Source: an uncultured Bacteroidales bacterium
Lineage (GTDB): Bacteria > Bacteroidota > Bacteroidia > Bacteroidales > Paludibacteraceae
Assembly: GCA_902800525.1 (NCBI GenBank)
Contig: CADCEV010000008.1
Coordinates: 1-64,000 of the forward strand
Reading direction: 5' to 3'
Length of the DNA stretch: 64,000 bases
Shown: positions 7,805-18,214 of the stretch, piece by piece
How the letters are laid out: each line of letters starts with the position of its first letter
Numbering within the stretch: position 1 is the stretch's first letter
The notes under the pieces: generated by a model
The model's database searches: none
Told to the model about the DNA's origin: nothing
The model's input: only the letters and a program-made list of their open reading frames with translations
Translations under genes and position numbers: made by a program

Positions 7805-9631
7805 TCAGAGACTTATTTTGGCCTGAATTTGCTCGTAAATGATTGATCCTCTGCGGTTTCCGAGTAATTCTTTCCATTCGTCCAAGCTGGCGCTTTTAGC
7901 GCGCTTCACGGAGCCGAAATGAGTCAGTATTTTATGCTTCGTAATCTCTCCAACTCCCTGTAAATCATCTAATTGGCTATGAATTTGTGCCTTGCTTCGC
8001 TTGGCTTTATGGTACGAAATAGCAAATCGGTGCACTTCATCTTGTATAGCAGTCAGCAATCGGAACACTTCGCTCGTGACAGGCATGCTGATTTCTGCCG
8101 GAGGAAAACCGTAGAGGAGTGTTTGCGTGCGGTGCTTGTCGTTTTTCTTCAATCCTGCAATGGGGATGTGCAAACCCAATTGGTCTTCCACCGCTTCCCG
8201 AATAGCGTGCATTTGTCCGAGGCCTCCGTCGGCGATGATTAGATCCGGCATCTGTCCTCCTTCATCAATCAGGTGTTGATACCTTCTCCTTACTACTTCG
8301 CGCATGGACGCGTAGTCATCGGCTCCTTCGACCGTCTTGATCTCAAACTTCTTATAATCGCTCTTGCTGGGTTTTGCCATTCGATAGACTACACATCCGG
8401 CTACTGCGTTAGTACCTTGGATATTCGAGTTGTCGAAACAGTCAATCCATCTGGGCAGAGTAGGGAGTCCCATCATCTGCTGCAACTCTGTCAGAATGCG
8501 CACACCGCGTTGCTCGGGATTGAGTTTGTCTTCTTGTTTCAAACGATCCATTTTGTATTGCCGCACATTCTGCATCGCTAAATCGAGCAGTTTCTTTCTG
8601 TCTCCCGCTGTTGCGATATAGACATGCAGTTTTTCATCAAAAACCTCCGGAATGAACGGAACAATTACGTCCTGAGTAGTACTCTCCAACTGACTTCTTA
8701 ACTCCATCATTCCCATTGCCAGAAGTTCTTCTTTATCCTCTTCCATCTTCCGTCGGTACTCGATGGTCTGACCTTGCACTATACATCCGTTGTGTACATG
8801 CAGCATGGAGATATAGACGCGGTCGTCTTGCTCGTCATACCCGAATACATCCACATCTCTTGCAGATGAATTCGTGATAATTGTCTTGCTCTTGAATTGT
8901 TCCAATAATTCCAGTTTGCGTTTGATTTCAGCGGCTTCTTCAAATTTAAGTTCCGCCGATTTCATCAGCATTTCTTCCTCTAATTGCCGTCCGATATCGT
9001 GTGCATCTCCTTTAATCAGTTTGCGCGCCTGATCAATCCATTCCGCGTAATGCTCGCTTCCTGGTCGCATCTCGCAAATTCCGCAGCAGTTATGCAGATG
9101 GTATTTGAGGCAGACACGGATCTTGTTTTTCTCGATGGAATCGCGGGAAAGTGGTATATTGCACGTACGGATAGGGTATATTTTATGGATCAACTCCAAT
9201 ACTGTATCTACCGTATAACCGAACGTGTACGGACCATAATATTCGCCTGCTTTCTTATTGATCGTACGTGTTTTGAAGATGCGCGGGTAAGGTTCTTTGG
9301 TAATGCAGATAGAGGGATAGCTCTTTCCGTCTTTGAGGAGGATGTTATAATGCGGTTGATATTGTTTGATCAAGTTGTTCTCTAACAAGAACGCATCTTG
9401 TTCGCTATCTACCACTACATAGCGTATATCCGCAATGTGCGCTACCAGTTGCCTTGTTTTGGAGGACTGATGATCTTTGTTGAAATAGCTATTCACCCGC
9501 CGATGCAGGTTTTTTGCTTTTCCCACATAGATTATCTGCCCGTCCTGATCAAAGTACTGGTACACGCCCGGACTCTCCGGAATCCGTTTTAAAAGCAACG
9601 CAATATGTTCGTCCTTCTCTTTCAAACCCAA
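7805..9631 (-). CDS. uvrC: Excinuclease ABC subunit C
   Basis: 608 residues, the normal UvrC length. The GIY-YIG nuclease domain is at residues 12-95 (PGVYQYFDQDGQIIYVGKAK, RRVNSYF). The UVR motif is around residues 205-240 (KSAELKFEEAAEIKRKLELL). The C-terminal RNase H-like nuclease domain has DCFDNSNIQGT near residue 403 and LIIADGGLGQ near 467. The end has helix-hairpin-helix sequence (LQGVGEITKHKILTHFGS). It makes both incisions in nucleotide excision repair together with UvrA and UvrB. Complete and typical. Confidence 0.97.
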   Translation of the reverse strand: MGLKEKDEHIALLLKRIPESPGVYQYFDQDGQIIYVGKAKNLHRRVNSYFNKDHQSSKTRQLVAHIADIRYVVVDSEQDAFLLENNLIKQYQPHYNILLKDGKSYPSICITKEPYPRIFKTRTINKKAGEYYGPYTFGYTVDTVLELIHKIYPIRTCNIPLSRDSIEKNKIRVCLKYHLHNCCGICEMRPGSEHYAEWIDQARKLIKGDAHDIGRQLEEEMLMKSAELKFEEAAEIKRKLELLEQFKSKTIITNSSARDVDVFGYDEQDDRVYISMLHVHNGCIVQGQTIEYRRKMEEDKEELLAMGMMELRSQLESTTQDVIVPFIPEVFDEKLHVYIATAGDRKKLLDLAMQNVRQYKMDRLKQEDKLNPEQRGVRILTELQQMMGLPTLPRWIDCFDNSNIQGTNAVAGCVVYRMAKPSKSDYKKFEIKTVEGADDYASMREVVRRRYQHLIDEGGQMPDLIIADGGLGQMHAIREAVEDQLGLHIPIAGLKKNDKHRTQTLLYGFPPAEISMPVTSEVFRLLTAIQDEVHRFAISYHKAKRSKAQIHSQLDDLQGVGEITKHKILTHFGSVKRAKSASLDEWKELLGNRRGSIIYEQIQAKISL

Positions 9632-9656
9632 TTATCGGCAGTTAACTACCGACTTC

Positions 9657-10196
9657 TTATTCATCAACCTCAATCTTCAGTAAGCACTCTATATCATTTG
9701 TTTTGCCTTCAAGATATTTCATGCCATTCAATCCTTCTAACTCGATGATGCAGTTTACATATATTTTTTGAACACCTAATTTCTTCACCAAATTTATGGC
9801 TGCTTCCATAGATCCCCCGGTAGCTAAAATGTCATCGTGTATGAGCACAATATCATCAGGAGTGAGAGCATCTTTGTGAATCTGGATAGTATCCTCTCCA
9901 TATTCCTTCTTATAGGTTACCGATACGGTCTCAGCCGGCAGCTTGTTATGCTTGCGGATAGGTACAAAACCAGCATTTAATTCAATCGCCACCGCGGGAG
10001 CTAATATAAATCCGCGGGATTCAATACCAACGACCTTGGTAATCCCGAGACCTTTATATCGTCTTACTGTTTCATCCCGCAACCATTTCAAACACTCAGG
10101 CTTGTCCAATGCGGTTGTAATGTCCTTGAATTGAATGCCTTTGATAGGAAAATCAGGCACATTTCGAATAGCTTTTTTAACGTCTTCGGCTGTCAT
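9657..10196 (-). CDS. apt: Adenine phosphoribosyltransferase
   Basis: 179 residues, the usual Apt length. The N-terminus DFPIKGIQFKDITT and the VVGIESRGFI and KHNKLPAET segments are typical. The PRPP-binding loop is VLIHDDILATGGSM at about residues 122-135. The enzyme converts adenine and PRPP to AMP in purine salvage. The ATG is followed upstream by a short intergenic region that carries a parS site. Confidence 0.95.
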   Translation of the reverse strand: MTAEDVKKAIRNVPDFPIKGIQFKDITTALDKPECLKWLRDETVRRYKGLGITKVVGIESRGFILAPAVAIELNAGFVPIRKHNKLPAETVSVTYKKEYGEDTIQIHKDALTPDDIVLIHDDILATGGSMEAAINLVKKLGVQKIYVNCIIELEGLNGMKYLEGKTNDIECLLKIEVDE

Positions 10197-10241
10197 AATT
10201 TTATGTTTGTTTAAATGTTTTCAATCTGTATGTTTGTTATT

Positions 10242-10257
10242 TGTTCCACGTGAAACA
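10242..10257. promoter_or_regulatory. parS centromere site (ParB binding)
   Basis: The 16 bp TGTTCCACGTGAAACA match the bacterial parS consensus GTTnCACGTGnAAC at every fixed position and equal a well-known Bacillus subtilis parS variant. The site lies in the 96-bp gap between apt and mnmG, outside any coding sequence. ParB bound at parS organises the origin region for segregation, and such sites are usually near oriC. Confidence 0.88.
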
Positions 10258-10292
10258 CTGATAGTAGTTTGCTTTGCAAACTAAATATCTAT

Positions 10293-12158
10293 TTATCTGC
10301 CCATCAGGACTAATAATACGCTTATGTCATTAGGGCTTACGCCGGGTATTCGTTGTGCTTCGCCGATAGAGCGCGGACGGATACGAGTCAGTTTTTGGCG
10401 CGCTTCGGTGCTTAGGCTTTGTACTTCTTCGTAATTAAAACTTTCCGGTATTCGGATTTGTTCTAAGCGTTGCAGTTTGGCAGCTTCTAATTGTTCCCGC
10501 TTAATATAGCCGGCGTATTTGATTTGTATCTCGCAACTCTCAATCACCTCGTCGCTTAATCCGCCTATCCGTTCTTTCAGATCCGGCAGTACTTCCGCCA
10601 AGGCTTTGATGTTTACTTGCGGGCGTAAAACCAAATCGCTGATCTTGCATCCTTCGTGCAAGGCTGAACTGCCGATCGATTCTAACCAACTGTCAATACT
10701 TCCTTTACGAACCGTGGTGGTTTGCATATATCCGATGAAATCGGCGCAATCTGTTTGCTTCTGGCGTAGTAAGTTGAACCGATAGGAGTCCGCTAATCCT
10801 ATCTCGTAACTGCGTTGGGTCAGTCGTTCGTCGGCATTATCCTGGCGCAACAAGATGCGGTATTCGGCGCGGGAAGTGAACATCCGGTAAGGTTCATCCA
10901 CTCCCTTATTGACCAGATCGTCTATCAGTACACCTATATAACTCTCGTCTCTTCCCATCGTAAACGGAGTGCCTCCGTGTACGTTAATATGTGCGTTCAC
11001 TCCGGCTACTAATCCTTGTCCTGCGGCTTCTTCATAGCCGGTAGTACCATTGATCTGTCCGGCGAAAAACAGATTTTTAATCTGTTTAGTCTCTAATGTG
11101 TGATGCAATTGGGTCGGATCGAAGAAGTCATATTCGATGGCATAACCCGGTCGGTACATCACCACGTCTTCTAATCCTTTGATCGTTTTGAGGCCCGCTA
11201 ATTGTACTTGCCAAGGAAGACTGCTGGAGAAACCGTTGACGTAATACTCATTACTATCTACGCCTTCCGGCTCCAAGAAGATCTGGTGGGCTTCTTTATC
11301 TGCAAAAGTGACAATCTTGGTCTCAATACTCGGGCAATAACGAGGACCAATACTCTTGATTTGTCCGTTGAAAAGGGGCGAATCTGCTAATCCTGCGCGT
11401 AATGCTTCGTGCGTGTTCGGATTGGTATAAGTGATCCAGCACGGCATCTGTTTGAGTTCCCGATGTACCGTATTCAGGTAACTGAACTGATGCCAATCAT
11501 CATCTCCGTCTTGGCGCACTAATTCTTCAAAGTGAATGGATCGTGCGTCTAATCGGGCAGGAGTACCTGTTTTCATTCGGTCGCTCTTGAAGCCTAATGC
11601 TACTAATTGTTCGGTCAGTCCGTATGAAGCCGGTTCGGAGGTACGTCCTCCGGCTATCTGCGTCTTTCCGCAATGCATCAGTCCGTTGAGGAATGTACCG
11701 TTGGTCAGAACTACCGCTTGCGCTTCCATCTCTATGCCTAATGCCGTCTTTACGCCACACACCTTATTATCTTTGATAATAAGACTGACTACAACATCTT
11801 GCCAGATGGACAAGTTATCGGTGTGAGAAAGCACTTTTATCCATTCTTCAATAAACCGTTTTCGGTCGCTTTGGCTTCTTGGCGACCACATAGCCGGCCC
11901 TTTGCTTTGGTTCAGCAACCGGAACTGAATAGCACTCCGGTCTGTTACAATACCCATCTGTCCGCCGAGTGCATCTATCTCGCGCACTATTTGACCTTTG
12001 GCTATTCCGCCCACAGCGGGATTGCAACTCATCTGGGCAATTTTGTTCATGTCCATGGTGATGAGTAGTGTCTTACTACCCATCTTGGCGGCCGCGCTGG
12101 CAGCTTCGCATCCTGCGTGACCTGCTCCAACTACTATGACATCGTATTTGAAATTCAT
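10293..12158 (-). CDS. mnmG: tRNA uridine-5-carboxymethylaminomethyl modification enzyme MnmG (GidA)
   Basis: 621 residues. The N-terminal FAD-binding Rossmann motif is [14 protein letters not shown] at residues 7-20. Family signatures follow: [32 protein letters not shown], and [16 protein letters not shown] near residue 350, then [19 protein letters not shown]. The C-terminal helical domain ends with a typical [15 protein letters not shown] helix. With MnmE it forms cmnm5U34 in wobble positions of certain tRNAs. Genes of this family often lie close to the replication origin, consistent with the parS site immediately downstream of its stop. Confidence 0.97.
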   Translation of the reverse strand: MNFKYDVIVVGAGHAGCEAASAAAKMGSKTLLITMDMNKIAQMSCNPAVGGIAKGQIVREIDALGGQMGIVTDRSAIQFRLLNQSKGPAMWSPRSQSDRKRFIEEWIKVLSHTDNLSIWQDVVVSLIIKDNKVCGVKTALGIEMEAQAVVLTNGTFLNGLMHCGKTQIAGGRTSEPASYGLTEQLVALGFKSDRMKTGTPARLDARSIHFEELVRQDGDDDWHQFSYLNTVHRELKQMPCWITYTNPNTHEALRAGLADSPLFNGQIKSIGPRYCPSIETKIVTFADKEAHQIFLEPEGVDSNEYYVNGFSSSLPWQVQLAGLKTIKGLEDVVMYRPGYAIEYDFFDPTQLHHTLETKQIKNLFFAGQINGTTGYEEAAGQGLVAGVNAHINVHGGTPFTMGRDESYIGVLIDDLVNKGVDEPYRMFTSRAEYRILLRQDNADERLTQRSYEIGLADSYRFNLLRQKQTDCADFIGYMQTTTVRKGSIDSWLESIGSSALHEGCKISDLVLRPQVNIKALAEVLPDLKERIGGLSDEVIESCEIQIKYAGYIKREQLEAAKLQRLEQIRIPESFNYEEVQSLSTEARQKLTRIRPRSIGEAQRIPGVSPNDISVLLVLMGR

Positions 12159-12183
12159 CCGATGAAATCGACAATTATTGTTA

Positions 12184-12630
12184 TTATTTACCTATTGTTT
12201 TGTTTCTGTGTCCCCATTTCCATTTGCCGTTGAAGGTGCCTGTTGAAACCGTCCGTGTGTAAGGCTGAAATGCGCCTTCCAAATGGTTGCGGTAAGTTAT
12301 CTCATTGTTTTTCGGATCCACAAGGATACCGATGATATCGAAACGCGGCGTTTTATCTGTCTTGTGGTATTTCATATAGGCATTCCCCGCCGCCAATATT
12401 CTCCTCTTTTTATCCTCATCCACATATTCTTCCGGCAGTTTGCTGCTATAGGTTGTGGTACGTGCTTTCACTTCCGCAAAGACTATCGTGTTCTTGTCCT
12501 CTGCGATCAGATCGACCTCTAAATGTCCCATCCGCCAGTTGTGCTCAATAACGCGCAAACCTTTTCCTTTCAGTATCTTGGCGGCTTCTTCTTCGCCTAT
12601 TATTCCTATTGGGTCTGTTACGAATGCCAT
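12184..12630 (-). CDS. YraN/UPF0102 family endonuclease-like protein
   Basis: 148 residues. The order [23 protein letters not shown], then [20 protein letters not shown], is the catalytic core of the UPF0102 (YraN) family, which has a restriction-endonuclease-like fold with Asp and Glu-x-Lys metal ligands. The in vivo role is poorly known; DNA processing or repair is assumed. The C-terminal 30 residues (basic, [14 protein letters not shown]) extend past the usual end of the family. It follows rodA by 3 bp, so it is in the shape operon. Confidence 0.85.
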   Translation of the reverse strand: MAFVTDPIGIIGEEEAAKILKGKGLRVIEHNWRMGHLEVDLIAEDKNTIVFAEVKARTTTYSSKLPEEYVDEDKKRRILAAGNAYMKYHKTDKTPRFDIIGILVDPKNNEITYRNHLEGAFQPYTRTVSTGTFNGKWKWGHRNKTIGK

Positions 12631-12633
12631 CTT

Positions 12634-14097
12634 TCAGTTCAATTGCTCCATACGTGCGGCATCTAACCGCAACAGGATAAACAGTAATAAGGTGAATCCC
12701 CATAGCGAACTTCCTCCGTAGCTGAAGAAAGGCAGCGGAATACCGATCACCGGCAGCAATCCCAACACCATTCCCACGTTAATCGTCAGGTGGAAGAGGA
12801 AGATGCCGGCTACGGAGTACGCATAGATCAATGTGAACTTGCTCCGTTGCCGCTCGGCAATGGTTATCAGCCGCAGTATAAACGCCAAGTACAGCAGTAA
12901 AACAGCTACAGAGCCAACAAAACCCCATTCTTCACCCACCGTACAGAAGATAAAATCCGTATCTTGTTCCGGTACGAATTGCAGTTTGGTCTGTGTACCG
13001 TTCAAATAGCCTTTGCCGAAGAACCTGCCTGAACCGATGGCTATTCGGGCTTGATTGACATTATAACCTGCTCCGGCAGGATCTTCTTTCATGCCTAATA
13101 GCACCTCGATACGGATTCGCTGGTGAGGTTGCAGAACTTTTTGGAACACAAAGTCGCACGCGTGCGTGTACCCTATACAAAATAGTGTAAAGGCCGCCAC
13201 AATGAGCAGGAAGTATTTGCGCCAATATAGGCTGATGACGATGTTATATAGCACTAATGCGATCACGATACCCATTGAAATCCAATCAAACGGCACGCGT
13301 ACCCATATGTTGACAATCAAACACAGCCCATAGATCACTACCACGCTTCCTGTCAAGATGAGTGCCTGCCAGCGCATCCTGTGTTCCTTGCAGATGAAGT
13401 AAATCTCCACGGCTGTCAGCAGCAGCATACAACTCAGAATACCCACACTCCCGCTGCCTAAAGGCAGAGGAATAGCGCCGAAGCGGATACTGATGATGAA
13501 TAGCGCTACCGCTGCTACTCCGACCCATAGCACATAACCGCTCATTCCCTGGCGATAGAAAACCAGCAGGAAGGCGGCAAAAACGAGTGCCGAACCGGTT
13601 TCCCGTTGCAGGATCATGATAATAAGTGCGGGTACGCCGATGATGGCAAAAGGTACGATCAAATCGCGCCAAGTGCGCAGTTTGTAATCGTATTGACCCA
13701 TATATTTGGCGATGGTCAGGGCTACAATACATTTGGCAAACTCAGCCGGCTGTAAACTGACAGGACCGAGTGAAATCCAAGACATCGAACCCTTGATGTC
13801 GTGCGCCAAGAAGGGTGTGGCTAACAGCAAAAGCAGCATTACTCCATAGGCGAAATAGGCTAAAATGTCGTATGTTTTGTAGTCTATCAGGAGTAGCACA
13901 GAGCCTAAGAACAGCGAGCCTAAAATCCATGTGAACTGCTTTCCTGCACGGTTAGAGAAGTCGAAGATGCTGGTTTGGTCGAAGGTATAGCTGGCACCGT
14001 AAATGTTCAGCCAACCGAAAACCACCAGCGCTAAGAATATTCCTATCGTTGGCCAATCCACATGTTGCAATATGTTACCATTTCTTGACGCTCTCAT
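12634..14097 (-). CDS. rodA: Rod shape-determining SEDS glycosyltransferase RodA
   Basis: 487 residues with about ten or more membrane segments. The SEDS signature KGSMSWISLGPVSLQPAEFAK is near residue 105, and the C-terminal VIGIPLPFFSYGGSSLWG motif near residue 455 is diagnostic. RodA polymerises peptidoglycan glycan strands in the elongasome with PBP2. The protein is longer than E. coli RodA (370 residues), with extra membrane segments in the middle, as in other Bacteroidetes. Its start overlaps the PBP2 gene by 23 bp. Confidence 0.95.
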   Translation of the reverse strand: MRASRNGNILQHVDWPTIGIFLALVVFGWLNIYGASYTFDQTSIFDFSNRAGKQFTWILGSLFLGSVLLLIDYKTYDILAYFAYGVMLLLLLATPFLAHDIKGSMSWISLGPVSLQPAEFAKCIVALTIAKYMGQYDYKLRTWRDLIVPFAIIGVPALIIMILQRETGSALVFAAFLLVFYRQGMSGYVLWVGVAAVALFIISIRFGAIPLPLGSGSVGILSCMLLLTAVEIYFICKEHRMRWQALILTGSVVVIYGLCLIVNIWVRVPFDWISMGIVIALVLYNIVISLYWRKYFLLIVAAFTLFCIGYTHACDFVFQKVLQPHQRIRIEVLLGMKEDPAGAGYNVNQARIAIGSGRFFGKGYLNGTQTKLQFVPEQDTDFIFCTVGEEWGFVGSVAVLLLYLAFILRLITIAERQRSKFTLIYAYSVAGIFLFHLTINVGMVLGLLPVIGIPLPFFSYGGSSLWGFTLLLFILLRLDAARMEQLN

Positions 14098-15913
14098 TGA
14101 GTACGCTTTCGCTTATTTTCTTTTTCAATCCGGTTCGTTTGAGTTCACCGTTGAGGTATTGCTCCATCAGCATAGTGGCTACCGGGCAAGCCCATGTAGC
14201 GCCGAAACCTGCGTTTTCAACGACAACTGCTACGGCTATTTTGGGATCATCCACCGGTGCAAAGCCGATGAAGATAGCGTGATCTTTTCCGTGCGGGTTT
14301 TGCGCCGTTCCTGTTTTGCCCGCCATGTTCAGACTGTCGATGGCGTAATGACGGCCTGTTCCGTTCACCATCACCATGTGCATACCTTCTTTTACCGCCG
14401 CAAAATGTTTCTCCTCAATATCGATATTATGCCGATGAATCCGCATAGAATCGTTCCTGTTCAGGTGTGGCGTGATGTAGTAGCCTTCATTGGCGATAGC
14501 TGCCGCCTGATTAGCCAATTGCAGCGGTGTAGCCAAGATCTCTCCTTGTCCGATACTGAGCGAACGGATAGTGATGGCTTTCCAGCCTGTTTTACCGTAG
14601 TACTTGTCAAAGAAGGCGATACTCGGAATACTTCCGGCGGATTGTTCGCTGAGGTCCGTATCGGTGAATCGTTGCCCCAAACCGAACTCCATAACGGCGT
14701 TTCTCCATAACTCGTACCGATGCCGGAAAGCCTCGTTTTCATCGCCATAACCGTCTTTTTGCAGCAGGTCGCGGAAGGCACACCAGAAATAAGGGTTGCA
14801 ACTCTGTTCGATGGCTTTATCCAATGCCACGGGCGAGCCGTGGTGGTGGGTACATTTGATAGGCGTGCTCTGCGGTCCCGAGCAGGGATAGAGCGTGTTG
14901 GGTGTGATTGCTCGTTGTTGCAAACAGATCAAGGCTTGAAGGGTCTTGAACGTTGATCCCGGCGGGTACATGGCTTGTGTGGCGCGGTTCATGAGCGGTT
15001 TGGTCGGATCGTTGAGCAGCATGTTGTAGTTCTTGCTACGCTCTTTGCCCACTAACACTTTGGGGTTCCAGGTCGGACTCGATGCCAATGCCAAGATCTC
15101 GCCTGTTTGCGGCTCGAGAGCCACTACGCTGCCTATTTTTCCGCTCAGCAACTCTTCCGCCAGCACTTGCAGACGGATGTCCAAAGTGGTGTATAGATCC
15201 GTTCCGGCGCGGGCAGGCTGATCTAATTCGCCCTCGTGATAACTGCCTTGCATGCGACCTTTGGAGTCACGCATCAGCACTTCCACGCCTTTCTCTCCGC
15301 GCAGTTGTGCTTCGTATGTTCGTTCTAATCCGTCGCGTCCGGAGTAGTCGCCGCGTGTGTAATAATCGTCGCGTTCGATATCTTTTTGGTTCACTTCTCC
15401 CACAGAGCCCAACACATGTGCCGCCGCTTTATAGGTGTAGTCGCGCAACGTACGTTTCTGAATCTGCACGCCGTTGAAAAGAAATAGTGACTCTTGCAGC
15501 GTAGCGATGTCTTCCTTCTTGAGTTGGCTCATAAACACCTGTGGTGTCCAGCGTGAGTAACCTCTGTTCTTACGGCGGTCTTTGATCTCTTTGATGCGTT
15601 CGTCGAACTCTTCCCGATTGATTTGCAGGCATTTGCAGAATGCCAAGGTGTCCCATTTTGGTCCCATCTCACGCATCACCATCGTCACTTCATAGATCGG
15701 CTGATTGAACACGAGCAACTCTCCGTTGCGGTCATAAATCAAGCCGCGAGAGGGATAAATGGTCTGTTTGACCAAGGCGTTATTGTCCGCTTGGTCTTTG
15801 GTGGATTGATCGATTACCTGCAAATAAAACAACCGGATAATATACACGAAAACAATCACAATGGCCATGCCACTGATCACATATTTCCGCCTATAATAAG
15901 AGTCGCTAATCAT
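14075..15913 (-). CDS. mrdA: Penicillin-binding protein 2 (elongation transpeptidase)
   Basis: 612 residues. One N-terminal membrane helix (residues 10-30) is followed by a PBP dimerisation domain with SRGLIYDRNGELLVFNQP. The transpeptidase motifs are STFK in YPPGSTFKTLQ near residue 317, SCN in EQSCNPYFWC near 360, and KTGT in AGKTGTAQNP near 535. This is the class B enzyme that crosslinks peptidoglycan during cell elongation, partnering RodA. It overlaps mreD by 4 bp and rodA by 23 bp. Confidence 0.95.
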   Translation of the reverse strand: MISDSYYRRKYVISGMAIVIVFVYIIRLFYLQVIDQSTKDQADNNALVKQTIYPSRGLIYDRNGELLVFNQPIYEVTMVMREMGPKWDTLAFCKCLQINREEFDERIKEIKDRRKNRGYSRWTPQVFMSQLKKEDIATLQESLFLFNGVQIQKRTLRDYTYKAAAHVLGSVGEVNQKDIERDDYYTRGDYSGRDGLERTYEAQLRGEKGVEVLMRDSKGRMQGSYHEGELDQPARAGTDLYTTLDIRLQVLAEELLSGKIGSVVALEPQTGEILALASSPTWNPKVLVGKERSKNYNMLLNDPTKPLMNRATQAMYPPGSTFKTLQALICLQQRAITPNTLYPCSGPQSTPIKCTHHHGSPVALDKAIEQSCNPYFWCAFRDLLQKDGYGDENEAFRHRYELWRNAVMEFGLGQRFTDTDLSEQSAGSIPSIAFFDKYYGKTGWKAITIRSLSIGQGEILATPLQLANQAAAIANEGYYITPHLNRNDSMRIHRHNIDIEEKHFAAVKEGMHMVMVNGTGRHYAIDSLNMAGKTGTAQNPHGKDHAIFIGFAPVDDPKIAVAVVVENAGFGATWACPVATMLMEQYLNGELKRTGLKKKISESVLNESVKKW

Positions 15914-16404
15914 TTGTCTCTCATGGAATTATATCCCATAATAACAAGTATGGTCACAATGCTGCTCACTAATGTCTCAAATAGCACGAAGCCGATATGT
16001 TTCCAGCTCCACGCCGCCATAGTGAAAACCGCCAGATGATGCAGCAGGACCATGATAATCGTATATTCGAACATGGCGCCTAAGCCGATGGCCTGTGTGC
16101 TGATCTGCTCGTTCAGACGGTCTTTGTCGTTCACAATCGCGCCTATCAGATACGGACGGATATACATCAGCAAGACGCAAGCTGCCATATGAATACCGAG
16201 CGAATTGCAGAACACGTCCATCACCAAGCCGGCTACAGCTCCCAAGACCATCGAGAGCCAGTGTGGAATAGTAATCGGCATCATCAGCAGACAGAGGATA
16301 TAGATGTACGGGTGACATACATCCCATAGTTGCAGTTGGTTGAACAGCAACACCTGTAGCAGCATCACTACTATGTATCGTCCTATTTGTTTAGTCCAAT
16401 CCAT
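15910..16404 (-). CDS. mreD: Rod shape-determining protein MreD
   Basis: 164 residues with five or six membrane helices and almost no soluble part. Position between mreC and mrdA, size and hydropathy identify it as MreD, although the sequence family is weakly conserved. Features include QLWDVCHPYIYILCLLMMPI near residue 25 and GLVMDVFCNSLGIH near residue 60, the latter resembling the DxxxxxxLG motif of MreD. It overlaps mreC by 14 bp. Confidence 0.88.
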   Translation of the reverse strand: MDWTKQIGRYIVVMLLQVLLFNQLQLWDVCHPYIYILCLLMMPITIPHWLSMVLGAVAGLVMDVFCNSLGIHMAACVLLMYIRPYLIGAIVNDKDRLNEQISTQAIGLGAMFEYTIIMVLLHHLAVFTMAAWSWKHIGFVLFETLVSSIVTILVIMGYNSMRDK

Positions 16405-17182
16405 CGGTCAGTTCCTCTATCTCTTGTTGGTCTTTGTTTTGTACTATTTCCACGAACCGCAGTTGTTTGAAGTTGGTGTTCAGCCGTACGCGTATGGTGT
16501 GGTATGAATCGCCTTCTTTCAAGACGCTGTTTTCCACGATTCCAACGGGAATTCCTTCCGGGAAAACGGGACTTAATCCGCTGGTTACAATCGTGTCTCC
16601 CGGGTTCACCACCATGTGTGCGGCTACGTCGGCTAACTGCGCAAAACGGTTGTCTTTACCGTCCCATTGAAGCGTACCGAAATAGCCGTTTTTCGTGAAC
16701 CGGCAACTGAGCCGGTTGCGGGTGTTGATGATCGGCATCACTACGCTGTAATGTGTTCCCACCGTGCGGATGATACCCACCACGCCTTCTGCATTCCGCA
16801 CGCCTTGACCCCGCATCACGCCGTCTTCGCTTCCGCGGTTGATGGTGATGTAGTTATGTAACTCATCGGTCGTCATCTGTACGGCTATCGCGCTCATGTA
16901 CGTGAACGGATTGCGATATTCCGCCGAATCAATCGAGCAAATTTGATTGCGCAATTCCGCATTTTCGATGGCTAACTGCTCGTTTTGCGTTTGCAGATGG
17001 AAATAACTGCGCATGTTGCTCACTTTCTCGTTCTGCCATGCCACAAAGCGGTTAGCCGTACTGAGCATGCTGCTTCGCGGAAAGGCGTTATTGAGACTAA
17101 TGAGCAAAAACGCAGCAACTTCCAAGGTAAGGAACACCAGGAAGTTGCTATAACGCTGCAGTATTTTGAGCAGAGTCTGCAT
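16391..17182 (-). CDS. mreC: Rod shape-determining protein MreC
   Basis: 263 residues. One N-terminal membrane helix (residues 13-30) is followed by a coiled coil (about 50-85) and a beta-barrel domain with NYITINRGSEDGVMRGQGV, VVGIIRTVGTHYSVVMPIIN and a final GDTIVTSGLSPVFPEGIPVG motif, the hallmark of MreC. It is a periplasmic scaffold that links MreB to PBP2 and RodA. It is encoded 12 bp downstream of mreB. Confidence 0.95.
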   Translation of the reverse strand: MQTLLKILQRYSNFLVFLTLEVAAFLLISLNNAFPRSSMLSTANRFVAWQNEKVSNMRSYFHLQTQNEQLAIENAELRNQICSIDSAEYRNPFTYMSAIAVQMTTDELHNYITINRGSEDGVMRGQGVRNAEGVVGIIRTVGTHYSVVMPIINTRNRLSCRFTKNGYFGTLQWDGKDNRFAQLADVAAHMVVNPGDTIVTSGLSPVFPEGIPVGIVENSVLKEGDSYHTIRVRLNTNFKQLRFVEIVQNKDQQEIEELTDGLD

Positions 17183-17194
17183 CCAAAACGGTTA

Positions 17195-18214
17195 TTATCG
17201 GATCAAGAAGCCGAAGTTATTCACATTCTTCAGCGCGACACCTGTTCCGCGGGCTACTGCGCGCAACGGGTCTTCCGCCACGTGGAACGGAATAGTGATC
17301 TTGTCCGTCAGACGTTTAGCCAAGCCGTGGAGCAAAGCGCCACCACCTGCCAAGTAAATACCACGTTTCACAATGTCCGAATACAACTCAGGAGGCGTGG
17401 ACTCAAGTGCCTGAAGGATAGCTCCTTCAATCTTGCTCACACTCTTCTCCAGACAGTGTGCGATCTCCTGATAACTTACCGGAACGGACATCGGAAGCGC
17501 TGTCACTTTGTTCGGGCCGATTACAATGAAATCTTCCGGCGCTTCATCCAACTCCGGCAGTGCGGAACCCACTTGGATCTTGATGCGCTCCGCCGTCGGC
17601 TCGTCAATACGCAGATTGTGCATACGACCCATATACTCGATGATGTCTTGGTTGAAGTCGTCACCGGCGATCTTGATGGACTTGTTACTTACGATTCCAC
17701 CGAGAGAAATAACGGCGATCTCGGTTGTGCCACCGCCTATATCCACAATCATACATCCTTCCGGGCTCTCTACGTCCAGACCGATACCGATAGCCGCCGC
17801 CATAGGCTCGTAAATCATGTAAATATCACGTCCTCCGGCGTGCTCTGAACTGTCACGTACCGCACGAATCTCCACTTCCGTGGAACCAGAAGGAATACAT
17901 ACTACCATGCGGATTGAAGGAGTGAAGAGACGAGTCTGCTTCGGAATCATCTTAATCATTCCGCGAATCATCATCTCGCAGGCATAGAAGTCTGCGATCA
18001 CACCGTCGCGCAAAGGACGCACGGTACGAATCATGTTGCCGCCTTTACCAATCATCTGTTGTGCCTTGCGACCAACGGCTACCATTTTGTTGTCAGCCAC
18101 CGAGATAGCTACTACCGACGGCTCATCTACCACCACTTTGTCATCGCACATGATGATGGTGTTCGCTGTTCCCAAGTCGATTGCAATCTCTTGTGTAAAA
18201 GAAAAAAGTCCCAT
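17195..18214 (-). CDS. mreB: Rod shape-determining actin homologue MreB
   Basis: 339 residues. Phosphate 1 motif is IAIDLGTANT near residue 10, phosphate 2 is MIVDIGGGTTEIAVISLGG near 155, and the adenosine motif is GIYLAGGGALLHGL near 285. The start ATG at 18214 gives MGLFSFTQEIAIDLGTANT, the standard beginning. MreB forms membrane-bound filaments directing lateral wall synthesis. It is first in the five-gene shape operon and has its own promoter about 95 bp upstream. Confidence 0.97.
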   Translation of the reverse strand: MGLFSFTQEIAIDLGTANTIIMCDDKVVVDEPSVVAISVADNKMVAVGRKAQQMIGKGGNMIRTVRPLRDGVIADFYACEMMIRGMIKMIPKQTRLFTPSIRMVVCIPSGSTEVEIRAVRDSSEHAGGRDIYMIYEPMAAAIGIGLDVESPEGCMIVDIGGGTTEIAVISLGGIVSNKSIKIAGDDFNQDIIEYMGRMHNLRIDEPTAERIKIQVGSALPELDEAPEDFIVIGPNKVTALPMSVPVSYQEIAHCLEKSVSKIEGAILQALESTPPELYSDIVKRGIYLAGGGALLHGLAKRLTDKITIPFHVAEDPLRAVARGTGVALKNVNNFGFLIR

